From: Macrolepiota albuminosa
Taxonomy: Eukaryota; Basidiomycota; Agaricomycetes; Agaricales; Agaricaceae
Assembly: GCA_027475525.1 (NCBI GenBank)
Contig: JAMWFC010000090.1
Coordinates: 1,984,001-2,048,000 of the forward strand
DNA: 64,000 nucleotides
Direction: 5' to 3'
Under the pieces are notes generated by a model. The model saw only the letters and a program-made list of their open reading frames with translations. It ran no database searches and was not told the DNA's origin. The translations under genes and the position numbers were made by a program. Shown here one piece after another: positions 20,474 through 29,908 of the stretch. The number at the start of each line of letters is the position of its first letter. The first letter of the stretch is position 1.

Positions 20474-22853
20474 TTAATCGCTGTCATCATCCATGGGCAG
20501 AGAATCGTCAGAGATCGGCAAGGAAGAGTCGCGAAGGGGCAGCAGGTCACCCGGCAAGATATGGTTGGCAGTTTGCCAATCCATAGTGGCTTGGCAATCG
20601 TTTTGGTAATCCTGCAGAACGCGTAGGCTGCGGCCCAAGTTGGAATAGCGCAAGCAAAGCGCCATTAGTTGGCCACGTACTTGTTCCCGTTCTCGCCCCA
20701 TGGCTGCCTCCATTGTTGCCGCCCTCCTCGAGAACCTCTCCAGCATCTCCCACAGGTTAAGCACCACCACTGGGTACACGAGGTCTTGTCCCAGCCAGTT
20801 AAAAGCGTCGCCAGTGACCATTGGCTGCGGCTGGAGAGTCCACAAGGGATTGACCCTGGCGACCATGGGGTGCCTAGGCTCCAGTCCAGCAACATCCTCG
20901 GGGTCTGAAACCTCTCAAGGGGCAACGCTACTGTAGGGAGGCAGCCAGGCCACTCAGGCTCCTCCCTGGCAACTCCTGCCGCTCCCTCCCCTTCGCCTGC
21001 CACCACCTCGTAGCCAGAGTTTCTTCTTCACCCTCGGCGTCCTCATCCCCTCCCGTTACCGCTCCCTCTGCCTTCCCCTCCTCCCCCATCTCGACATCTG
21101 CGGGAGCGTCTTCTCGCTCCTCTTGAGGCGCCTCCCGCTCTCCCTCCTCCTGCTCCCTGCCAAGAGACCTTGCCGCCAAGTGAATGGGCAACAAAAGACT
21201 GCTGGGGCCAGCCTCTGTGTCACAAGGCGGGAGGCGACTAGCCGCTAACGCCTTCTCCAGGTCCTCCATTTTGGTGTCCTTTGGCGCTGGCAAGGGAGAA
21301 GGCGACGACGAGACCACATGAGGGCGCTTTGCTTTGCCCTTCCCCTTGCTTGGGGAAGGGGCTTGTCCTTTTTCTGGGACCGAAGTCCCTTGGTGCTCTC
21401 TAGCGCCTTGATTGCCGACTGTTTCTGACCCATCTCCTTGGCACGTTGGCAATGCCAAGGAGGCACGTCCAATGGCTGCCATTCCTCCGGCGGCAACCTT
21501 CCTCTTCTGGCCCTCCACAAACTCCCTGGCCCTCCTCACCAAAACAGCGCACGAAAATGTCTTCTCAACAAGTGCGTCTGGCACGCTGCCACGCTTGCAA
21601 CTTTTGGCCCCGTCGATGGTGCAAGCGCGCTTGAGGGCACCACAGCGATAGCAAGGCTGGGCCCAGTCAGGAACCAGCAGCCTTCTGGGTCGTTATCCGC
21701 CCAGCACTTGTCACACTAGCACTACAAATCAGCAAGAGACTCCAGGAGACAGAAAAGTTACTTGCCGCTCCCCATGCCTCCTTAAAAGCTTGCCGGGTCG
21801 CCAGGGAAACAGTCTTTTTCCCCTTCATCTCCTCCATCACGACCCCGGCCTCTTGCCCCTCATCAAGGATGGCCTCCTCACGACGCGGCAACAACAGTCC
21901 TTTGAGCTCCTTATTGTCAAAGCTCGATTGCGTTGGCACCTAGACAAATCATGGTAAATAGGGAGACTAGATCTCCAAAGACCACTTACCACGTATTGAG
22001 GAGCCGCCTTGTGACTCTGCAAATGTCATTAGCGACCGTCGGCAACGGCAAGCAAAATCAGCACTTACCTTACGTTTGGAAGCACCTGCCGGCTTCCTCG
22101 GTGAGCCCGACTTGCTAGCCAGCAGCACTGGGCTCAAAGTGCTGCCAGCGCGACCTACCTTGCCGGATCCCTCTGTTACCGCCTGCCTCTCAACAGCAGG
22201 CACCTTCCCCGCAGCAACTCCCTCCATCTCCTCTGCCAACTCCCTGACCCGCTCCTGCTCCTCCAGAGCCCTGGTGATTTCCTGGGCATCCTGGAAGATT
22301 TCCTCCTGCGGCGTCGCCAGCTCCTCAGCCACTTGCATGCGTGCCAGGGGCGCCAACACCTCCTGTTTGCTGTGTGGAGACAAATCAGACCAGAGCTAAG
22401 TTATGATAAAGTGGTTAGAAATACTCACTCTGCCGCAGGCGCGCTTACTGTCATCAGCAACGCCCCGGACAGAATGTCCTCCAACTCGTCCTCGATAGTG
22501 GGGACAGCAGGAGGCGCCTAGGGAGCAATCAGCTAAAAACGACACGGCAGGCAGCAGAGACAACTTACGAAACGAGAGAAAGGCACTAACCACTCGGCGC
22601 CACGATTGTTGACATAGCGGGCTCGGCACCACTCCCGCACCTTGATCTCTCTGTCCCAGCCTACGCCAAGGACACGAACCTTGTACCAGTGCTCTAATAA
22701 CTTCATTACGGCAATCACCAAGTTTGAAGGCACCTCCGCGCCCACACCCTCGATGCACTTGATAAAATTGTTGGCCTTAATAATGTAGGCGGAGGCAGCG
22801 TCTTGAGCCTTGCGAGATGGCACTGGGGGCGGAGTTGGAACACGGAAAGACAT
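20474..22853 (-). CDS. Antisense spliced gene inside Gyp-B: Cys-cluster/coiled-coil protein, one frameshift
   Basis: Seven exons on the minus strand: 22853-22569, 22517-22449, 22395-22069, 22016-21990, 21939-21766, 21715-20954 and 20904-20474. Introns are 49-53 bp with GTAAGT-type donors. Intron 5 (21765-21716) needs a GC donor (GCAAGT) to keep phase; the last junction is less certain. The protein starts MSFRVPTPPPVPS. It has a charged helical region (exon 3), then CDKCWADNDPEGCW plus PCYRCGALKRACTIDG as a paired-Cys cluster. A Glu/Asp-rich tract, a second helical region and an acidic tail follow. One G appears missing in a G run near 21668, splitting the two halves of the cluster. Nucleic-acid binding is an inference; I do not recognise a named family. 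Confidence 0.66.
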
Positions 22854-23011
22854 TTTATTAAAAATAAGCGCCAGGAAAATTAAGGAAAGAGAGGTGAAGT
22901 CCAAACTTCTGCGCCAGGACTATAAACAAAATCTCAAGAATGCACGGACCACTTGTCACAAAAGCGGTAATGGTAGCCTTATTTGGTGACTGAGGACAGT
23001 CAATTTTTCAG

Positions 23012-23022
23012 TTGGGGAGAGA
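23012..23022 (+). promoter_or_regulatory. Gyp-B polypurine tract
   Basis: TTGGGGAGAGA directly before the 3' LTR at 23023. Confidence 0.8.
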
Positions 23023-23958
23023 TGATAGGACCTCATACAGGATCAGCGCATCAACAGCAGGCTACGGCAATGCGGCACCAACTCGGGATACCTTAGCGTG
23101 CGTTAATTATCCAATTTTGGCAATATTTGATGGCCAGGTACGGCAAGAAGCAGATCCAATCAGTGATAGCGCCGATGGCAGCAAGAATGACAACTGACAG
23201 ATGGCATCAGTCACTGACGACAGCGCTTAGGGAGAAGCCTGATGATCTATCAAAAACTGACGGACAGCTTGGCGTTTGACCTTGGCGTCTGACATTGCTT
23301 AGCGCCTTGATTTGGCACCTGACATTGCTAAGCATTTTGGACAGACAGAAGGGTGATGGATTGATGGTTTAGCACTGCGATCTGCCGCCTGGTGTTGCTA
23401 AAGGTCTTGAATGGACAGTAGGGATCTGAAACCGTTGGAGCTACCCCTATGAAATTTTCCAGTTTACCGCACTTTGGCAATGGTTGGTCACTGGTGACGG
23501 TGAACTCCTTGTAGTATATAAAGTACTTACCAACTTGTACATATGGGGAGAAAAAAAGACCAGAGTTTACTACTCCCCTTTCTTCAGTCTCCCTTACGCT
23601 CAAGATTTCATTTATGGTCGGCAACGTCGAGCTCGTTGGCAGCTGCAGACTTCATCGCTAGCCTTCGACTTATTCGCGCCTTGCATCTACAGCAGGCATT
23701 ACGACGCTTAGACTTTGCTAAGCTTACCGCGCTCTTGCCACTTACGTTGTCGTGTTCACTTACCGCTCCCTTCATAGGTGCTTTACCTTAGCACGTTACG
23801 CTTGCCGACCCCCTTACCGACAATTCCCTATTTTCACAGGCGCGTTCTCTGGGACCTGCCTGGGACTCCTCACATCACTTATAGCGTGCCCAACGCAAGC
23901 AATTGGTACGGTAACACTTTAGTAATATTTGTTTCTAACCAAACTTTGGGCATCATCA
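23023..23958 (+). repeat. Gyp-B 3' LTR
   Basis: 936 bp, same length as the 5' LTR; about 29 differences by eye, all but one transitions. TSD ATAG follows at 23959-23962. Confidence 0.94.
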
Positions 23959-25722
23959 ATAGACCCTGATGGAGAGGACTTACCTCTCCACTGATACCAG
24001 GAGCTCAGGGAGCATGTCCTGGAAGTACGTGCTATGCGTGACGATGAACGGAGGCGAAGCACTCGCCTCAGGGGGCAGCGTGAAGAGCGGGACATAGCTG
24101 CCCAGTTGCTCAAGGAGCATGAAGCCGTGGACCCAGCGTCCACTGGGGAGCACGAGCGCCCTGATATACCCGTTACGCTTGCAGAGATGCTCGAAGGCGA
24201 ATTGCCTTCAGCCCAGCCCCCTAGCCTGGTCAGCAATGACTTCCAGAAGGAAGTGGTGCAGGACTATGGCGATGATTCTCTCTTCACCGAGATACTCGCC
24301 AATCCTGACAACCATCCTCGGTTCAGGCATGAGCCTGGTGGACTGATCACAACGGAGAACCGTCAAGGGGTGGCAGTGGTATGTCTCCCCCGTACGCAAA
24401 CCATTGTTACACGGGTCTTGGACCAGGCCCATGCACTAGTGGGGCACTTTGGTGCTGCCCGGATGTTGGGCTACATTCAGAGATGGTATTGGTGGCCACG
24501 TATGGCCCAAGAAGTGACTAAGTTCTGCGCCTCATGCGCAGCATGTCAGAGGGCAAAGTTGCCTCCTGGATCCCCTTCCGGGAAGCTACACCAGCTACCC
24601 GTACTGGTGAAACCTTGGGATTCCATTGGAATGGACTTCATAGGTCCCTTTCCCGAGTCCAGAGGGTTCGATTACCTCTGGGTGGTAATATGCTGCATGA
24701 CGAGCATGGTGCACCTCATACCGGTGCAAACTACGATGACGGCTAAGGAGCTGTCATGGATCTACCTGAGGGAGATTGTTAGGCTGCATGGGCTGCCTAG
24801 CACCATTGTGAGCAACCGTGACTCAAAGTTCACGTCTCAATGGTGGAGGGAACTCCACAAACTGCTAGGAGTGCAACTCCTCATGTCAACGTCCTTCCAC
24901 CCTCAAACGGATGGACAAACAGAGCGGGCTAACCGCAGTATAGGTCAGATTCTGAGGGCAGTTGCTCGCCCTGACCAACGAGACTGGGTGGACTGGTGCC
25001 CACTCACTGAGTTCGCGATTAACGCAAGTATCTCAGATACCACAGGGTATGCGCCCTTTGAGCTCAACGGAGGGTACTTGCCCTCCATGCTGCACGAAGT
25101 TCGTGCTGATACGGTAGCTCACTGAGGAGTTGTCAAGTTCGCCAGGCAGGCCCTGGAGAACCTTGCGGCAGCGCATGACACCATCATAGAGGCACGAGTC
25201 TTTCAGGCAAAAAATGCCAATCACCGTAGGCAAGCAGAACCGCCGATAGCAGTTGGAGCGTTGGTTTACCTATCAACGTGTAACCTGAGACTCCCAAAGG
25301 GTTGGGCGAGTAAACTCTGCCCGAAATGGATAGGCCCATACCGTGTTCTAGATGCAGAGCCAAGTACCTCCAACTACGTGTTGGAGCTGCCTCTGGCATT
25401 GCAGGAACGACACATTATTCCAAAGTTTCACGTGTTGCTGTTGCGACCATATAGCACGTCTGACGATGCGCTATTCCCTAACAGGGCAACCCCGGGCCCC
25501 TATGATTTTGGGGCTCGAGACAATGACAAATGGTTTGTCGAGTGCATCATTGGGCACCGGTGGACTGAGCGTAACACGCTCGAGTTTGAAGTACGCTGGT
25601 CCCTCAGGGACACAACATGGGAGCCACACTCCCATTGCTCCAAGTTAGCGGCACTTGACCGTTATTTGGAGTTGAAGGGCGTTAAGCGCCCACATCAATT
25701 AAGTAAGCGTGCCGGCGCTTAA
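23959..25722 (+). pseudogene. Gyp-A integrase and chromodomain
   Basis: Continuation of Gyp-A Pol after Gyp-B. A basic N-terminal linker leads to the HHCC zinc motif (HALVGHFGAARML, CASCAACQ) near 24430-24550. The catalytic core has GMDFIGPFPES, SNRDSKF and DGQTERANRS. TGA at 25123-25125 interrupts the frame where Arg fits. A GPY/F-like segment (LCPKWIGPYRVL) follows near 25316-25350. A chromodomain (WFVECIIGHRW, FEVRWSLRD, TWEP) spans about 25530-25680, and the frame ends at TAA 25720-25722. The first 700 bp are well preserved. Confidence 0.9.
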
Positions 25723-26513
25723 TTTGATCGGCAGTGCCGATCGCGGCTTGGCTGAGTTGGTCAGCAGCTGTGGCTGAAACACGTCTTAAAAGGCGAAATT
25801 TCTTTTTCACCTTTTTCCCTCAACCATGGACAACATGCCCATGGATCAGCCTGAGCAGCAGCAGCAGCAACAACAACAGCATCATATTGAGTTTGCGCCG
25901 TCGGTCGTACCGTTGGCTGAAGGGGAGGGGCAGATGGCTCCCCCGCTGACCCAAAATGCGCCCCAGTGGGGACAATCACAACCAGCTGTGGGCTTTCCAC
26001 AGCAGCAGCAACCACCAGCGGTGGGCTACCTGCCGCAGCAGTCGGTGATCAGTGGCTATCCGCCACTTCAACCCATGCAGGGCAACTTCATGCCCCAGAA
26101 CGCACCTGTGGGCGGCTATCAGCCCCAACAACCAGTATTGGGCGCTTATGCGCCACATCACGCAGAGGGCCAATCCCAGCAACAGGCCTACGGAGAGCTA
26201 GTCAGCCCCCAAGCAGCGCCAGGATGGGGGCAGTTTGCCCCCGCTATGGCGAGAGGGGCTATGGGCGCACATGCTTTGCCCTAGTTTACCGCCCTGGTGC
26301 ACTACCCTGGGATGGGTGGTGTGCCCATAATGATGCCGTACCCCCCGGCTTGGATGGGGGCTTGGGGCGCAATGCCCCAGTACAGCGACTCGCATGAGTC
26401 GCAAGCCAAGAGAGGCCGGTCGATTTCCCTGTCGACCACAGCACCAATTGACAATCTAGAGGGACGCAAAGCATCCCTCGTGCAGGCCACCGCGGCCATT
26501 GAGAGTACAGAAA

Positions 26514-26667
26514 CTCTCAATACAGAACGGAGCATCAGTTCATCGGCTGATGCGCCGATGGAGAGCTTGGCCAAGCTCTCCTTGCTACAGCTCTCAATCC
26601 AGGACAGAGCATCAGTTCATCGGCTGATGCGCCGATGGAGAGCTTGGCCAAGCTCTCCTTGCTACAG
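26514..26667. repeat. 77-bp tandem duplication, three mismatches (26514-26590 / 26591-26667)
   Basis: The period is 77 and mismatches cluster in the first 16 bp, as if two slightly different repeat copies had been joined. Confidence 0.85.
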
Positions 26668-28852
26668 CAGCTGGAAATGCCGCACCAATCTGAGCCCAGC
26701 TCGGAAGAAGAGTCGCGTCCTCAACGCGACAAAGGAAAAGCACGGGCTGTCGAGCCCAGTCACAACCAGGACTTAGTCCTGGCTACCCTTCTCCAACGTC
26801 TGAGAGACAATGGGTACGATGTACCCGCAGAGTCATCATTCCTCCGCGATGCAGAGGCGGTCGTCCTCATCAGCCAGATGATGGACGACATGGATCAGAT
26901 GCACGCCCAGCGCAAAACTGATCTCCTTGCCCTATCGGCCGCTCATAAGCGGCAGACTACACCTCCGAGTTGGGACACCAACTCCAGCAAAAGGGCATGT
27001 CGGCAAGGAGTGGAGGACACACCCTCCTGCTCGATTAAGTCGAGCATTGCTGCCCCCGGCCGGGAGGCTGGCCTAGGACGGGACATCCTTCCCTATGAAG
27101 ATGTCCCTGCTCCAGCCGCCCCCCAGCTTATCCAGCGCCTCGCTAGCAGCACGTCTGAGGTCGCGTCTTTGCGACCAGTATCCGTGGTTTCCACCACATA
27201 CTCTGGGGAGCAGAGTTCCAGGGGCGTGAGCACACGCCCCACTGAGGCTAAGGCCTCACAACCCCGAAAGGATCGTTGGGGTAAGCAACCAGAAGGGCAC
27301 GCATACGTCAACGTGCACTTCCCCGAAGATGCCCCGAAAGGGGCCCCAGAGGCTAACATTCCCTTTTTACCTGCCATACTGGTAGAGGGCCCACCAGCCC
27401 GACTCCCGCGGTGTGTGTGGGCAATGGACCCACGGTCTGAGAAGTCAGAGCCAGAGAGGCTGCCATCCCTGCCCTCCGATAATGATTGGTATGAGGAGCC
27501 TGAAAAGGCTCGTATGGAATCCCCTGTGCCGCACAAGACAGCGGCACAATGTATGGCATGTGAACGGCGCAACAGCAATCAACGGGCCAAGATGGAACGT
27601 TGGGCGCAGGATAGCGCCAAGCAAGGAGCTGCCCTCCTCGAGGACCAAACCGGGCGCATTCCTGATGCACTCAGTGTTGTGATCTATCGTGATCACACTA
27701 TTGAGCGCCAGAACTCATTCTTTGGCGTGGGGTTAGCTCCCCAATTCTATTGGTTGCCAGTGACCAATACCATCTTCGTCAGGCAAGAAGCCCGTGCAGC
27801 CAGGTCCTTCGAGACCAATAAAGAGGGCAACGCCACGTCGACGCCCCACAACAGTAAGGTGTACCAAGTGGCATCTTGCGGGTTTCCCCGCAGTCCTTGA
27901 GAAGTCCGCAGGCTTCATGCACTGGTTAACAACCAGTTTACGCCAATTTGTCAGCGTCAGTTGGGCTACTTATTGCTCAATGAATTCAAGCAGGTGGCGC
28001 TCAACTGCCACCCTACTGCCCGAGACAGAGCTATGTCTCACTTACTCAACGAGGTCGAGTATAGGACCATCGCGGTACCCTTCATGAGTCCAGAGGAGTG
28101 GGAGAACGTCCCGCCAATGATTGTGCCAATGCGGCTCTATCGCCGCAAAGAGGGAGGAAAAATTGCCTTCATCGGCCTTACTCCCCCTGATCCAAAGCAA
28201 CCATTTGCTTTGGACTACCTGGGCTCATACGCCCTCCTCTATGGACGTCCTGGGACGTCCAACGTATGGACTGGTCTGGCCATGGACCGTGCCATGCACA
28301 TTCATTGGCGCAGCCTCTTTGGGTTTGCGCTTGTATGCGCCCTCAGCACCAGCCGCCCCTCCAAGTTTACAGTACACAAGTACCTGGCCTATGTATTTGC
28401 AAGGCCAGGCCTCTACAAAGAGGCCGTGGCTGAGTACGAGGCGGCTACGGGGCAAGTCTTTGTGCCCCTCCACGCCGACGACCCTAACTTCGAGGCTCGG
28501 GCTGTGGACATCCTGGAAGCGTCAGCTTCCGTGTTCACCACTTCGGACGTGTTACGCATCCTTCTTCATAATCAAATTCCGGTCAGCTGGGCTGACCATG
28601 CGTATACTTATGGGATCACCTACTTGGCTCATTTATTCTTCAGCAACAGCCGGCTCTACAATGAGGCAGCCGCTATCGACAATGAGAGGCTGCAACGCCT
28701 TGACCACTACGGTACACCCCAGTCCATCGCTCAGTGGGATGGGTGGCATGAGGCCACCATTGGCGATCAACAGCGCCTGATGCTCCAGCAGCAGGACAGT
28801 CGTCGTGCTTACGACGACACGCTCACCAAGGGGATGTACCTCCTCATCGGGC

Positions 28853-29006
28853 AAGACATTCATGCCCGCAAGATCTGGACGTGCCAGTACCCGTCCGACA
28901 CTGGGGATCTTCCTGATCCCCAACCACCTAAGACATTCATGCCCGCAAGATCTGGACGTGCCAGTACCCGTCCGACACTGGGGATCTTCCTGATCCCCAA
29001 CCACCT
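28853..29006. repeat. 77-bp tandem duplication (28853-28929 / 28930-29006)
   Basis: Adjacent copies in the Gyp-A third ORF. Probable assembly join. Confidence 0.9.
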
Positions 29007-29131
29007 ATCCCAGGGTCGATTGTTGACCCCAATCTCACACTGTCCCCCCTCTGGGACTATGACGACTCCCTGCCAGTAGCAGGGCCTTCGGGCACTTCCT
29101 ATGCGCCCGCACCTGAGGATGAACTCCTCGA

Positions 29132-29285
29132 CTACGACATGGACGACGCGACTGCCGATCCATTCCAGGAGCCTGGGGACTCTCCCATTGCCCCTGTCCC
29201 TGACTTACCTACGACATGGACGACGCGACTGCCGATCCATTCCAGGAGCCTGGGGACTCTCCCATTGCCCCTGTCCCTGACTTAC
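29132..29285. repeat. 77-bp tandem duplication (29132-29208 / 29209-29285)
   Basis: Adjacent copies close to the end of the Gyp-A third ORF. Probable assembly join. Confidence 0.9.
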
Positions 29286-29341
29286 CGACGGCCTGACCGT
29301 CGTCTTATCTCGAGACCGTAGCTCGGTCTGATTGGAGGGTG

Positions 29342-29582
29342 TGTAGTGTAGTCCGCTATGTGGCGTTGGCCACATAGCTTTACTTACTGTAGTAGATATT
29401 ATATTATATTTATTATAATATAATATTAATTATTAATTACTCTACCATATATATATGTACATATGTGCTGCTTATTAAGCAGCTTATTTTTGTTGTAAAC
29501 TACATTGTCAATAGACCGGTCTGGTCTGATTCAGTGTTGTGTGCACACTAAGCTCTCAAACTCGTAACTTCGTTACACTACA
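29342..29582 (+). repeat. Gyp-A 3' LTR (241 bp)
   Basis: Starts TGTAGTGTA and ends TACACTACA, a perfect 9-bp inverted terminus. A purine-rich GGAGGGTG precedes it. It contains hairpins CTATGTGG/CCACATAG and GCTGCTT/AAGCAGC around an AT-rich core. Related copies: 38239-38472 (minus) and 45073-45268 (plus). Confidence 0.88.
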
Positions 29583-29908
29583 CCAGCAAAAAGGAGTAGC
29601 AGCGGCACTAAGGTCATTTGACCAGTCCGCCGTCATTGATGTGGGGAAGGGGAAATGTTACATTACATTTTTGTAAACTATAGTCTTACAAAAATGTAGC
29701 AATGTCTGCAATGTCTATCATAATGAAAAAAAAATTACATTACATTTTTGTAAACTATAGTCTTACAAAAATGTAGCAATGTCTGCAATGTCTATCATAA
29801 TGAAAAAAAAAAGTTGTACAATAACAAACCGTCCATTTTAAACCATCCATCTTCACTTGTCTTCTGTTGCCTTCCATCTCTCAGGACTGGATGATTGGGT
29901 CCGTTGCA
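29583..29908. other. Gene-free stretch with a short hairpin repeat
   Basis: Contains ACATTTTTGTAA/TTACAAAAATGT, a 12-bp hairpin stem around 29665-29697, doubled by the 77-bp duplication. No gene seen. Confidence 0.6.
29658..29811. repeat. 77-bp tandem duplication (29658-29734 / 29735-29811)
   Basis: Adjacent copies of a non-coding segment that includes the ACATTTTTGTAA hairpin. Probable assembly join. Confidence 0.9.

Larger units (their letters stand above)
5848..23958 (+). mobile_element. Gyp-B: full-length Ty3/Gypsy element inserted in Gyp-A
   Basis: It has two 936-bp LTRs (TGATAGG...TCATCA), a primer site three bases after the 5' LTR, a purine tract before the 3' LTR, and a 4-bp TSD ATAG (5844-5847 and 23959-23962). 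Without the nested Gyp-C it is about 11.6 kb. The order is gag, protease, RT, RNase H and integrase, with an antisense gene between integrase and the 3' LTR. By eye the LTRs differ at about 29 sites, nearly all transitions, so the insertion is not recent. Several TGA stops and 77-bp duplications interrupt the coding frames. Confidence 0.93.
25826..29296 (+). pseudogene. Gyp-A third ORF (1,079 codons after collapsing duplications, two stops)
   Basis: Sense-strand ORF between integrase and the 3' LTR. The start ATG at 25826 follows a CAACC context. Removing the three 77-bp duplications (26514, 28853, 29132) leaves one frame of 3,240 nt to TGA 29294-29296. It is broken only by TAG 26282-26284 and TGA 27898-27900, both one C-to-T change from Gln and Arg codons. 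The N-terminus is Gln/Pro-rich with a run of Gln, the middle is charged, and a CMAC pair lies near 27553. The C-terminal half (about 27960-28860) looks globular and helical. I recognise no enzyme motif. Its preservation argues for a role in the element's cycle. Confidence 0.75.
1..29582 (+). mobile_element. Gyp-A: outer Ty3/Gypsy chromovirus, 5' end outside the window
   Basis: The window opens inside the gag of this element and its 3' LTR closes at 29582. Reading across two insertions (solo LTR 4365-5304 and Gyp-B 5848-23958) gives gag, protease, reverse transcriptase, RNase H, integrase, chromodomain, a long third ORF and the LTR. That is the Ty3/Gypsy order, and the chromodomain makes it a chromovirus. 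Single-nucleotide shifts and several TGA codons at expected Arg positions break the frames, so this copy is dead. The 5' LTR and TSD cannot be seen. A solo LTR and an LTR fragment of the same family lie at 38239-38472 and 45073-45268. Confidence 0.9.

Noticed and set aside
20547..22521. Plus-strand frames at 20669-20936, 21412-21719 and 22076-22521 as genes
   Set aside because: They lie opposite the exons of the minus-strand spliced gene, which has consistent introns, a Cys cluster and amphipathic helices; the plus frames are shadows.
2608..27900. TGA as a sense codon (alternative genetic code), because most broken frames continue through TGA at Arg positions
   Set aside because: The host P450 gene ends in TGA, has no internal TGA over 504 codons and uses ordinary Arg codons. 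Gyp-D ORF2 has no internal TGA in 1,309 codons. The pattern is explained by C-to-T decay of CGA.
29379..29440. AT-rich palindromic tract as a replication origin
   Set aside because: It lies inside the Gyp-A LTR and recurs in the solo copy, so it is LTR sequence.
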